A stretch of 64,000 bases of DNA from Polyangiaceae bacterium (lineage in GTDB: Bacteria; Myxococcota_A; Polyangia; Polyangiales; Polyangiaceae): positions 62,001 to 126,000 of the forward strand of contig JACKEA010000006.1 in NCBI GenBank assembly GCA_020633235.1. The letters run 5' to 3'. How positions within the stretch are numbered: the first letter of the stretch is position 1; every line of letters begins with the position of its first letter. The translations under genes were made by a program, and so were the position numbers. Below the pieces are notes generated by a model. The model was not told where the DNA came from. It saw only the letters and a list, made by a program, of their open reading frames with translations, and ran no database searches. Of the stretch, positions 17,323-25,581 are shown in pieces.

Positions 17323-19544
17323 AGCGCGCGGTCGGGGTAGTGCTGCTATTCGGGCTTTCCTGTGGCGCTCAGGGTGACCCCGTTCACAGAGGGCGGAAGG
17401 ATTTCGGACTCGCCCTGCACGCAGAGGTGCCCGTGAACGTGCGGGTGCTTCTGCCGGAAACCGCGGGGGACTGGGCGAGGGTGGATGACATCCGGAGCGA
17501 TCTGTGGGTCCGCTGCCGGGCGCTGGACGAAGAACCCGTGCCCGTCGAGCTTCGCGATGGCGCCTTCGTGTATCCCGGCGCGGCACCGGGAGGTGGGGAC
17601 GTGTTGCAGGTCACGGGTCGGGGAGGGGTAGAGGACTTCGCCTTCTTTGAACGCCGTCCTGTCCGTCAGCGCCTCCGTTACGAAGTGGACGTCCGTCACG
17701 TTGCGGGTCTGCGCTGGGTCGGTGGCAGCGTCGAGTTCTTGGACCAGAGCGGCAGCCCGCGCCTTCGCGTGGCTCCGCCCTACTTCGTGAACGCGGCGGG
17801 ACAAACGCGGCCCGCTCGCCTCGAGCTGCGCGGCTGCGCGGCGAGCCGAGATCCACGCCCCCCTTGGGGGCGCCCGGTGATCGCGCCAGGGGCGCCGTCG
17901 TGTGAGCTGGAGGTCGCCTGGAGTGCGACGAGCTATCCCATCGTGGTGGATCCTGCGTGGACCTCTACCCAGCTCATGGCAGAGACCCGAAGTCACCACG
18001 CTGCCGTGTTGCTACAGAGCGGCCGCGTATTGGTAAGCGGTGGCGAGGACGAGGGGGTGGATCGCACCAGCGCCGAGATCTACGACCCGCAAACCGACAC
18101 TTGGGCCAGCACCGGAAGCATGTCCAAGGCTCGTGACTCCCACACACTCACGCTGCTCTCGGACGGGCGAGCGATTGCCGTAGGTGGCGCCCAGTCCGGC
18201 GCTGCTCTGGCCAGTACCGAGATCTACGATCCGAACACTGGGACTTGGACCGATGCCGCCGACTTGGTCACGGCGCGGACGAATCACGGCGCGGCGGCGA
18301 TCCCCGCCGGAGTGTTGGTGGTCGGAGGCGAGTCCGGCGCGGAATACAGCGCCGAGCTCTTTGCTGGCGGAACGTGGTCGGCGCGGATGTCGTCGACCCA
18401 CTACCACAAGGATCCCATCGTGGCGCTGGCCGACGGACGCGTGTTCGCGGCTGGTCCGCTGCCGGAGATCTACGATCCGAATGCCGACGCTTGGTCGGAC
18501 CCGTCATACATCAAGAACTCCCGAATCGGTGCGGCTGTAGCCAAGCTCTCGGACGGTCGCGTGGTGCTCGTGGGGGACGTCGGAACCTACGACGACAGCG
18601 CTGACGTCTACGATCCCGTGGCGGACACTTGGCAAACGGTTACGCTCCAGGAGCCGCGCTATCTTGCCGCAGCGGCATCGCTTCAGGGCGGCGGTATCTT
18701 GGTCGTCGGAGGCACCGACATCACGAAAGCGTCCTCCAGTGCCGGGGCCGAGACCTATTCCACGGCCAGCGGTGCTTTCGCCACGACGGCGAGCATGACC
18801 GATCGCCGCTACGCCCACTCCGCGACCACCCTCGCGGATGGTCGCATCCTGGTTTCCGGCGGCATCGCGGTGAAGGCGTTCGCCAAGAACACCTTGCGCA
18901 GCGCCGAGGTGTTCTCTCTGCAAAACCAGGGTTCGACGTGCACGAGCTGCGCGGATTGTTCGAGTAAGATGTGCCAAGGCGGCACGTGCATCGACAGCCC
19001 CGCGCCAACGGGAGAAGTCTGCAGCTGTGACGCCGGCTGCGCTTCCGGATTCTGCGTAGATGGCGTGTGCTGTGATCAAGCGTGCGTCGGAAGCTGCATG
19101 GCGTGCGCTAGCGAGAAGACCGGCCAGAGCAATGGCCAATGCGCTCCAGTCGCCAAGAACACCGACCCCGACGACGAGTGTAATCCCGATCCCACCTCTC
19201 CCCGCGTGTGTGGCGCAGACCCGGTGTGTGATGGCGCGGGCGCTTGCTACTGCGCTCCCGCGGGGGCGGGCCAGTGCGTGAACGACCATACGCTGGTGGT
19301 GAACGGCAGCGCGCAGGACTGCTCCCCTTACAAATGCGAGGTGAGCGGGGCATGTCGCACGAGCTGCAGCGACTCCAACGACTGCGTGGCTGGCACGGTG
19401 TGCGATAGCGGAAAGTGCACTTCGACGACTGCTCCGGCCGGCGGAGACGAGAGCGGATGCGGCTGTAGAGCGGCACCGCGTCAGAGCACGGCGCGCTTTT
19501 GGCTATTCGGTCTCTTGCTCTTGCTTTGGAGGAGGCGGAGGTGA
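17319..19544 (+). CDS. Kelch-repeat surface protein with MYXO-CTERM, paralogue 2
   Basis: 741 residues, with the same order as its neighbours: export signal, N-terminal beta domain closing with VVDPAW, about seven Kelch blades, a Cys-rich segment (CVDGVCCDQACVGSC) and a MYXO-CTERM tail (GCGCR ... LLLLLWRRRR). The start ATG overlaps the previous stop by 4 bp, and the next gene begins inside its own stop (GTGA). The signal region ends in LSCGAQ, which is not an ideal lipobox, so processing is uncertain. It is clearly a tandem duplicate that has diverged in its blades. Confidence 0.85.
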   Translation: MKRAVGVVLLFGLSCGAQGDPVHRGRKDFGLALHAEVPVNVRVLLPETAGDWARVDDIRSDLWVRCRALDEEPVPVELRDGAFVYPGAAPGGGDVLQVTGRGGVEDFAFFERRPVRQRLRYEVDVRHVAGLRWVGGSVEFLDQSGSPRLRVAPPYFVNAAGQTRPARLELRGCAASRDPRPPWGRPVIAPGAPSCELEVAWSATSYPIVVDPAWTSTQLMAETRSHHAAVLLQSGRVLVSGGEDEGVDRTSAEIYDPQTDTWASTGSMSKARDSHTLTLLSDGRAIAVGGAQSGAALASTEIYDPNTGTWTDAADLVTARTNHGAAAIPAGVLVVGGESGAEYSAELFAGGTWSARMSSTHYHKDPIVALADGRVFAAGPLPEIYDPNADAWSDPSYIKNSRIGAAVAKLSDGRVVLVGDVGTYDDSADVYDPVADTWQTVTLQEPRYLAAAASLQGGGILVVGGTDITKASSSAGAETYSTASGAFATTASMTDRRYAHSATTLADGRILVSGGIAVKAFAKNTLRSAEVFSLQNQGSTCTSCADCSSKMCQGGTCIDSPAPTGEVCSCDAGCASGFCVDGVCCDQACVGSCMACASEKTGQSNGQCAPVAKNTDPDDECNPDPTSPRVCGADPVCDGAGACYCAPAGAGQCVNDHTLVVNGSAQDCSPYKCEVSGACRTSCSDSNDCVAGTVCDSGKCTSTTAPAGGDESGCGCRAAPRQSTARFWLFGLLLLLWRRRR

Positions 19545-21790
19545 AGCGCAGCGTCGTGTTGCTGCTTGGAGCATTGGCGGCATGCACGCCCTCGCGGGAG
19601 GAGCCCACCTCCCGTCTCGAACGCGCATTCGGTGTGGAATTCGGCGCGGAGCTCGAAAGCGCTCCGAAGCGGGCAGGGGACTTCGTGTGGTTGGGGCAGC
19701 TAGGCTTCCGCTTGTTGGATGCCAACCCCAACGTTGCGTCCACCGGTGGTGGCGTTTACGTGGGCGCTGCGCCCGGGGGCGGAGACGTCGTGTTGCGGGC
19801 AGTGTCGACGGGTATCGAGGACTTCGTGGAGCTTCGCGAGGCTCCGCCCCACTCGTGGTTGGACTACGAAATCGACGTGCGCGGCGCGGCGGGGCTCCGG
19901 GTGGTGGGAAACCAGATCGAGCTCTTGGAAGCGAGCGGCGCACCGCGCTGGCGGGTGGCGCACCCTTACCTGATCGACTCCCGCCGCAGGCGTTTTGCCG
20001 CACGACTCTCTCTGCACGGGTGCGCTGCCGATACTTCGCCGCGTGCGCCGTGGGGTCGACCGGTGCTACCGCCCGGTGCCTCGCGCTGCCGCGTACGGGT
20101 GAGCTGGCCGGACGCGAAGCCGCGCTATCCCGTGCTCGTGGATCCAACGTGGACGACGACGGCCGCCATGACGTCCATCCGGGCGCAGCACACGGCTACG
20201 ACACTGCCCAATGGCAAGGTGTTGGTCGCAGGAGGCCATACCTCCGCTGCTTTGGGGAGCGCAGACGAGACGCCGTCGGCGGAGCTGTTCGATCCCGTCA
20301 CGGGGACCTGGGCGGCGACGGGCGCCATGAGCCTGGCCCGCGCGCACCATGCGGCGGCGGCCCTGGTGGATGGGCGAGTGTTGGTCGCGGGAGGTTGGGG
20401 CACGAACGGAGACGCCATCGCCCAGGCCGAGGTCTATTCGCCTTCGAGCGGAGCCTGGGCGCCGACGGGTAGCATGCTCGACGCCCGAACGTGGTTTCCG
20501 GCAACGGTCTTGACCAACGGCGAAGTGCTGGTCACCGGCGGTGCAGATCTCGCGAACGACAACCACGCCGAGATCTTCGATCCCGTGGCTGGAACTTGGT
20601 CTGCCGTGCCAAACATGCTTGCTGGGCGCAGCGGCCACACCAGTACCCTGCTGGTGGACGGGCGTGTGTTGGTGGCCGGCTCCGAGCCCGCTGCGGAGAT
20701 GTTCGACCCCAACTCCAAGACCTGGACCGAGGCGGGTCAGCTCAACCAGAATCGCTTCGATCACCAGGCCATTCGCTTGATCGACGGACGGGTGCTGGTG
20801 GTCGGTGGACGCGGTGGGCAAGACAGCCGCGCCAGCGCCGAGGTGTTCGACCCGCAAGTGGGCGCTTGGAACCTGCTTCCATCGAAGATGAGCGTTGGGC
20901 GTGCCGAGCTCGCCCTGGCGCGACTGCCTTCGGGCGCGGTGCTCGCTATTGGTGGGTACGACTTGAGTTCCTCCTCCGCAGTTTCGAGCGTGGACAGCTT
21001 CGACTCGACCGCGATGCAGTGGACGCCCTTCCCTCCCATGGCCGAGCCCCGTTACGATGCTGCCGCTGCGCAATTGCTCGACGGGCGTGTCTTGGTCGCT
21101 GGCGGCGTCGGCTTGTCCAGCGCCGAGATCGTGGCTCTCGTGCCGGCGGGAGGGACGTGCCAGCAGTGTGCGGAGTGTGCCTCCGGCTTGTGCGCTTTGG
21201 GCAAGTGCGGGACCAGCAAGCAGCCAGACGGTGAAGCCTGTGTGTGTTCTACCGCCTGCGCTTCGGGCTTCTGCGTGGATGGCGTGTGCTGCGATTCGAA
21301 GTGCGCAGAAGGGTGCTTCGCTTGTAGTGCCGCAAAGAAGGGCAAGGGTGACGACGGCACGTGTGAGGCCATCGCTGCGGGTTTGGACCCCGACGGCGAA
21401 TGCTCGCTCGGCGATGGCGGCGTGAGCGCTTGCGGAAAGCAGCCTGCTTGCAACGGAAGTGGGGATTGCGTCTGCGAGCAGGTCAGCCCCGCGAGCTGTG
21501 ATGGCGACCACACCCTCACCACGCTGGACAAGGCGGAGGATTGCTCACCGTACCGCTGCGATGAGAGCCCACCGCGCTGTCTTTCGGCGTGTGAGTCCTC
21601 CAACGACTGCGTTCCGGGGTACGTGTGCGACCAACTCCCGAGCGGCGGCGTGTGCATTCGGCCGCAAACGGGGGAGACTGAAGATCCGAGCTGTGGCTGC
21701 CGCAGCGTACCGCGCCGGGGCGGCGGAGCCGCGCTGTTCGCGCTGGTCGGATTGACGCTCTTCGTCGTGCGGCGGAAGTGGGCAGCGTGA
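19541..21790 (+). CDS. Kelch-repeat lipoprotein with MYXO-CTERM, paralogue 3
   Basis: GTG at 19541 is chosen as start. It overlaps the previous stop as GTGA and opens a proper lipoprotein signal with LAAC, whereas the ATG at 19499 lies in the preceding coding region. The 749 residues contain the shared beta domain (ends VDPTW), seven Kelch motifs, a Cys-rich part (CVDGVCCDSKC) and a MYXO-CTERM tail (SCGCR ... VVRRKW). A lipid anchor at one end and a sorting signal at the other is an unusual combination, also seen at 39400-41010. A hairpin element follows the stop. Confidence 0.85.
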   Translation: MKRSVVLLLGALAACTPSREEPTSRLERAFGVEFGAELESAPKRAGDFVWLGQLGFRLLDANPNVASTGGGVYVGAAPGGGDVVLRAVSTGIEDFVELREAPPHSWLDYEIDVRGAAGLRVVGNQIELLEASGAPRWRVAHPYLIDSRRRRFAARLSLHGCAADTSPRAPWGRPVLPPGASRCRVRVSWPDAKPRYPVLVDPTWTTTAAMTSIRAQHTATTLPNGKVLVAGGHTSAALGSADETPSAELFDPVTGTWAATGAMSLARAHHAAAALVDGRVLVAGGWGTNGDAIAQAEVYSPSSGAWAPTGSMLDARTWFPATVLTNGEVLVTGGADLANDNHAEIFDPVAGTWSAVPNMLAGRSGHTSTLLVDGRVLVAGSEPAAEMFDPNSKTWTEAGQLNQNRFDHQAIRLIDGRVLVVGGRGGQDSRASAEVFDPQVGAWNLLPSKMSVGRAELALARLPSGAVLAIGGYDLSSSSAVSSVDSFDSTAMQWTPFPPMAEPRYDAAAAQLLDGRVLVAGGVGLSSAEIVALVPAGGTCQQCAECASGLCALGKCGTSKQPDGEACVCSTACASGFCVDGVCCDSKCAEGCFACSAAKKGKGDDGTCEAIAAGLDPDGECSLGDGGVSACGKQPACNGSGDCVCEQVSPASCDGDHTLTTLDKAEDCSPYRCDESPPRCLSACESSNDCVPGYVCDQLPSGGVCIRPQTGETEDPSCGCRSVPRRGGGAALFALVGLTLFVVRRKWAA

Positions 21791-21791
21791 C

Positions 21792-21814
21792 GGTTCCGCG
21801 GCGGACCGACATTC
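21792..21814 (+). repeat. GGTTC hairpin element, copy 2
   Basis: GGTTCCGCGGCGGACCGACA directly after the Kelch 3 stop, between convergent genes. The surrounding bases match copy 1 as well (TGAC before, TTC.AACGAAC after), which suggests a recent common origin. Confidence 0.7.
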
Positions 21815-21824
21815 GAACGAACAG

Positions 21825-22442
21825 CTACGGAGTCCAGTGGATGATGGCCGAGCAGAAGCCTTCCGAGGCGCCGCGGGCCACGCAGCGCTCCGGTGACACC
21901 GCGGGGGACTTCACGCCCATGGCCACGAACATGGGCGCCACGCACGCGAAGGTGATGCGACAGATCAGCGGATGGTGCGCCTGCCAGTCGTGGTACTCGT
22001 GCCGCTGGCGGCCCGGGCCGAGCTCCTGGATGCGCACGCGGCCGGTGTCGAACTGCCGGTTCCAAAACGTCTGCGCGTGATCTCGCATCAGGGCTGGGGA
22101 GCCCACGACGCGGAACACCGCGCGATGCACGCCGCCGAGGCTCTCTTTCATGATGAACTCGGCCGCGTCGTTCACGAACGTGTCGAGCTCGGTCACGGGA
22201 ACATCCGCCATCATCGCGTCCAGGAATGCGCCACAGGCCACCGCCGGGTACCAGGAGCTGGCCAGCACGCCGCAGCCCTCGGCGCGGATCGACAGATTCA
22301 GTGCCTGCTGCGCGTCGAGGGGCATGGCCGCGAGGCGTCGCTCGATGCTGTCGACGGGCGTGACGGTCTTCCAAAAATCGAGGATGGCCCGGAGCGGCGC
22401 ACCTTGGACACGCCCACCGCTGGGCTGGGCCGGGGAGACCAT
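21825..22442 (-). CDS. Hypothetical protein, possibly of a myxobacterial DUF2378-like family
   Basis: 205 residues with no signal peptide or membrane segment. Features that can be seen are SSWYPAVACGAFLDAMM in the first half, a middle part with RVVGSPALMRDHAQ and FDTGRVRI, and a C-terminus with CVARGASEGFCSAIIHW. The general pattern (conserved Tyr-Pro, a DTG turn, a final G..C...W) recalls the roughly 200-residue helical DUF2378/haem-NO-binding-like proteins that are abundant in myxobacteria, but I am not sure of the family. It is convergent with the Kelch cluster, with a hairpin element 35 bp before its start. Confidence 0.55.
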   Translation of the reverse strand: MVSPAQPSGGRVQGAPLRAILDFWKTVTPVDSIERRLAAMPLDAQQALNLSIRAEGCGVLASSWYPAVACGAFLDAMMADVPVTELDTFVNDAAEFIMKESLGGVHRAVFRVVGSPALMRDHAQTFWNRQFDTGRVRIQELGPGRQRHEYHDWQAHHPLICRITFACVAPMFVAMGVKSPAVSPERCVARGASEGFCSAIIHWTP

Positions 22443-22476
22443 GCACCTCGAAGCTTAGCAAATCCGCATCGTTCCA

Positions 22477-22500
22477 GGTTTGTCGCGCCAGCGCGGAACC
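22477..22500 (-). repeat. GGTTC hairpin element, copy 3
   Basis: On the minus strand GGTTCCGCGCTGGCGCGACAAACC, about 35 bp before the start of the gene at 22442 and in its direction. This copy contains the inverted core CCGCGC/GCGCG found in the tandem arrays at 27-28.6, 48.4-48.9 and 51.5-52.1 kb, and so links the two repeat families. Confidence 0.6.
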
Positions 22501-22510
22501 GCGCGGCCGC

Positions 22511-23419
22511 TCAGCCCAGCTCTGCCACGACGAAGTCCACGAAGGCGCGGACGCGCGCGCTGACCAGGCGCAGCGACGAGTGCACGATGCACAGCGCGTG
22601 GCGATCGGCGAGGGCGCCCAATTGCACCAACTGGCCTTCGCGAAGCGGAGCTTCCACCAAGCTCGTGGGCAACAGCGCAGCGCCGGCGCCGGCGATCACC
22701 GCGTCGCGGATGGCGACCTTGGACGGCAAGCGCAGCACGGCGCGGGCCGTTACCTCGAAGCGTTTGCCGGACCGGGTGAGCTTCCAAGTGCGGCTGGCGG
22801 ACGCGGCGGCGAACCGCTCTTGGCTCTGCAAGCGGGCCGGAACCACGGCGGGCCAGGGCTCGCCGGGCGGTGCGGCTTCGCGGGAGGCGATGAGCTTCGG
22901 GGAAGCGACCATGAGCAGCTCTTCCGCGCGGAGCTTGCGCACGACGAGGTCCGTGCGATCCGGCGGATCGACGGTGATGGCGACGTCGAAGCCTTCAGAG
23001 ACGAGATCGCCGATGGTCTCCGCGATGACGGCTTCGAGCAGCACTTCCGGATGGCGCTGAACGAAGCGCGCGAAGAGCGCTCCGGCGTGGAGCTGGGCGA
23101 ACGCATGCGTGATCGCCACCCGCAGAGGACCGCGGGGCGTGGGGTCGCGATCGGTGAGCTCGCGCTCGGCTTCGTCCAGCTCGGCGAGGGCGGCGTGAGC
23201 CCGGGCGTGGAGCGCTTCGCCCTCCGGCGTGAGACGAAAGCCGCGGGTGCTGCGCTCGAGGAGGCGCACGTCGAGCTGCTCCTCGAGCTCCCGCACGTGG
23301 CGCGAGAGGGTGGACTTCGGCGCACGGAGCGTGCGGCTGGCCGCGGCGAAGCCACCGTGGGTGACCACGGCGAGAAAGCTGCGGAGCGCGTTCAGATCCA
23401 CGTCGGGGCACTGTTCCAT
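22511..23419 (-). CDS. LysR-family transcriptional regulator
   Basis: 302 residues. The N-terminal winged helix-turn-helix is clear (LNALRSFLAVVTHGGFAAAS, then STLSRHVRELEEQL), followed by a linker helix and a periplasmic-binding-protein-like effector domain (GPLRVAITHAFAQ ... FDVAITVD). It is divergent from the SnoaL-like gene with 65 bp between the chosen starts, the usual arrangement of a LysR regulator and its target. It probably controls that gene and itself. The ligand is unknown. Confidence 0.92.
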   Translation of the reverse strand: MEQCPDVDLNALRSFLAVVTHGGFAAASRTLRAPKSTLSRHVRELEEQLDVRLLERSTRGFRLTPEGEALHARAHAALAELDEAERELTDRDPTPRGPLRVAITHAFAQLHAGALFARFVQRHPEVLLEAVIAETIGDLVSEGFDVAITVDPPDRTDLVVRKLRAEELLMVASPKLIASREAAPPGEPWPAVVPARLQSQERFAAASASRTWKLTRSGKRFEVTARAVLRLPSKVAIRDAVIAGAGAALLPTSLVEAPLREGQLVQLGALADRHALCIVHSSLRLVSARVRAFVDFVVAELG

Positions 23420-23484
23420 ATTCGGGACAGTGCGTACAGATGGCGCCGTCTACCACCGCAGGCGGAACGCTCCAGGCTATCGCC

Positions 23485-23859
23485 ATGGCTGACCGATTCG
23501 AGATCCTGAGGACGTTCTATCGCGTGTTCTACAACGAGCGGCGCTTCGCCGAGGCAGCACCACTGGTGGCAGCGAGCTTCGTGAATCATCACCCCGGCGC
23601 ACGGGGAACCGGGCCTGAAGGCCTGGCCGCGGACTTCGCCCAACACGGCCCGCCGCCGGAGTTTCGGCTCGAGCCGGTGCGCATGGTGGCGGACGGGGAT
23701 TTGATCTGGGTGCTGGTGCGCGGCTCCGGCGTGGGCAATGGCGGCGTGGCCGTGGACATCTGGCGCTTCGCGGGCGAGCAGCTGGCGGAGCACTGGGACG
23801 TGTTTCGCCGCCTGGACGAGACCGAGGACGCCGACGGACTCCTCGCGCGCCTGCGCTGA
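23485..23859 (+). CDS. SnoaL-like/NTF2-fold protein
   Basis: The ATG at 23485 is preferred to one at 23440 because the family starts close to the first helix (MADRFEILRTFYRVFYN). The 124 residues show the SnoaL pattern: an early helix pair, SFVNHHPG, then VADGDLIWVLVRGSG and VDIWRFAGEQLAEHWDVFR, which match the beta sheet and the conserved W/H of this fold. Members act as small isomerases or cyclases, or just bind ligands. It is divergent from the LysR gene, which probably regulates it. Confidence 0.85.
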   Translation: MADRFEILRTFYRVFYNERRFAEAAPLVAASFVNHHPGARGTGPEGLAADFAQHGPPPEFRLEPVRMVADGDLIWVLVRGSGVGNGGVAVDIWRFAGEQLAEHWDVFRRLDETEDADGLLARLR

Positions 23860-23874
23860 TTCGACACTTTCGGA

Positions 23875-23895
23875 CGTTTCCGCGGCGGACCAACA
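23875..23895 (+). repeat. GGTTC hairpin element, copy 4
   Basis: GTTTCCGCGGCGGACCAACAA, between the SnoaL-like stop and the start of the beta-helix lipoprotein, 33 bp before that start and in its direction. Confidence 0.7.
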
Positions 23896-23927
23896 ACCAG
23901 AATTGGAAGTACGAGTATGTTTCCGGG

Positions 23928-25580
23928 ATGATCCGCTCTTTGCTTGGGCTCGCGGTCCTGCCGCTGGCGCTGGGTGCCTTCTATGGTTGTGGGGACGACT
24001 CCAGCGGCACGCCGTCGGGTAGCGGGGGCGCCGTGGATGCCGGCACGGATGCGTCCGGTGGCGCGGCGGGGTCGGGCGGCAGCACCGGCGGCAGCGCCGG
24101 GGCCGATGCGGGAGGCGCGGCGGGCATGGCGGGTGCGGCGGGCAGCGGGGGTGGCGGCATGACCAAGAGCCAGTACGAGGTGCCGCTCTCGCCACCGGCC
24201 TGCGACGAAAGCGATCCCACGGTGCGCATCATCGAGAAGGACGCCGATTGGGCGGACATCAACGACGCGGCCTACCGCGTGTTCTGCGTGAAGCCCGGGG
24301 ACTACACGGGGCTCGGTACCGTCTCGCTGACGGCGGACGGGAGCGCGGGGAAGGAGCGCTGGATCCGCTATTGGGATCCCGCCGTGAGTGGGGAGGCGCC
24401 GCATCCGGCGAAGCAAGCGGAGAGCGCCCGCGCCGTCGTGGAGGAGCTGTACCTGAATGACGCGGACTACTGGGTGATTCAAGGCCTGACGGTGCGCGGA
24501 GGTTGGAGCCGCGTGGGGCTCGAGCATGGAACGGAGCACGTGGTGCTCGATCGCCTGCTGTTGGAGTCTGCGCGGGTGGAAATCCGCGACGCATGCAACG
24601 ACAACACGCTCCAGAACAGCGTGCTCCGAAACGCGCCGCTGGTACCCAACGCCGACCGCATCTGCATCGTGCTGTCGGGGGGCAGCACGAACGACACGGA
24701 CGTGGCGATTCACGGAACGCGCGTCGTGAACAACGAAGTCTACGACTGCACGGACTCCATCCAGCTGTACCAACCCGGCGGTGTGACCCACAACACGGAC
24801 TTCGGCGGCACCATCATCGACGAGAACGACATGTACCTCACGCCGGCGATCTATTCCGACTGCAACGGCAACCTGGATCCCAACGGTGATTGCGCTTGCG
24901 CCGAGAACGCCGTGGACATCAAGGCCGGCGGCACCAGCGACCAGAACATGGTGCAGGTCAGCAACAACCGCATGTGGGGCTTCAAGCGTTCGGATCCCGC
25001 GTGCGGCAGCACCGGCTCTTGGGGCGAGGCGATGGTGGTGCACGTGATCGCCAACTACGTCTTGGCGCAGAAGAACGTGGCCTGGGACAACGCCAAGGGA
25101 TTGGTGCTCGGCAACTCTCACCACTCCGTGATCGACAACGTGGTGGTGGACACGGAAACGCCCGTGACCACCGAAGATTTCGGGATCCAGCTGAGCGGCT
25201 CCAAGAACGAAGCGTATCGCAACATCGTGGTGGACGCGCAGTACTGGGGCCACGTACCGGGGAGCGAAACGGACTGGCGCTGCAACACCTTCATTCGCTC
25301 GAACGCGATCTACACGGCGCCGAGCGGCAGCAACACCTTCGACTACAACTTCTACTTCGAGTCCACTCAGCTGGCGCAGCCCGGAGATCACGACATCGTG
25401 GCCAGCGCGGCGGAGGACTCGAAGAACGAGGACTTGTGCTTCCTCGCCAAGCGCTGGACCGGGCCGGAGCAGGTGTGTCTGCCGCTCGCCAAGCCCACGG
25501 CTCAGAGCCCGCAAGCGAACGCCTGCGATCCGAATCTGGGATCGGTGCCCGGCGTCGGCATTGGCGACGACCCGTGGTGA
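23928..25580 (+). CDS. Right-handed beta-helix lipoprotein
   Basis: 550 residues. Lipoprotein signal with GAFYGC, then a Gly/Ser/Ala/Asp linker to about residue 80. The rest has the short, regular beta-rich units of a parallel beta-helix with many Asn and Asp in turns (for example VIQGLTVRGGW, HVVLDRLLLES, HSVIDNVVVDT and EAYRNIVVDAQYWG), as in polysaccharide lyases and hydrolases. Cys pairs such as CNGNLDPNGDCAC suggest secretion and disulfides. No specific lyase family can be assigned and the catalytic residues are not clear. A surface-bound polysaccharide-processing role is an inference from the fold. Confidence 0.75.
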   Translation: MIRSLLGLAVLPLALGAFYGCGDDSSGTPSGSGGAVDAGTDASGGAAGSGGSTGGSAGADAGGAAGMAGAAGSGGGGMTKSQYEVPLSPPACDESDPTVRIIEKDADWADINDAAYRVFCVKPGDYTGLGTVSLTADGSAGKERWIRYWDPAVSGEAPHPAKQAESARAVVEELYLNDADYWVIQGLTVRGGWSRVGLEHGTEHVVLDRLLLESARVEIRDACNDNTLQNSVLRNAPLVPNADRICIVLSGGSTNDTDVAIHGTRVVNNEVYDCTDSIQLYQPGGVTHNTDFGGTIIDENDMYLTPAIYSDCNGNLDPNGDCACAENAVDIKAGGTSDQNMVQVSNNRMWGFKRSDPACGSTGSWGEAMVVHVIANYVLAQKNVAWDNAKGLVLGNSHHSVIDNVVVDTETPVTTEDFGIQLSGSKNEAYRNIVVDAQYWGHVPGSETDWRCNTFIRSNAIYTAPSGSNTFDYNFYFESTQLAQPGDHDIVASAAEDSKNEDLCFLAKRWTGPEQVCLPLAKPTAQSPQANACDPNLGSVPGVGIGDDPW

Positions 25581-25581
25581 G

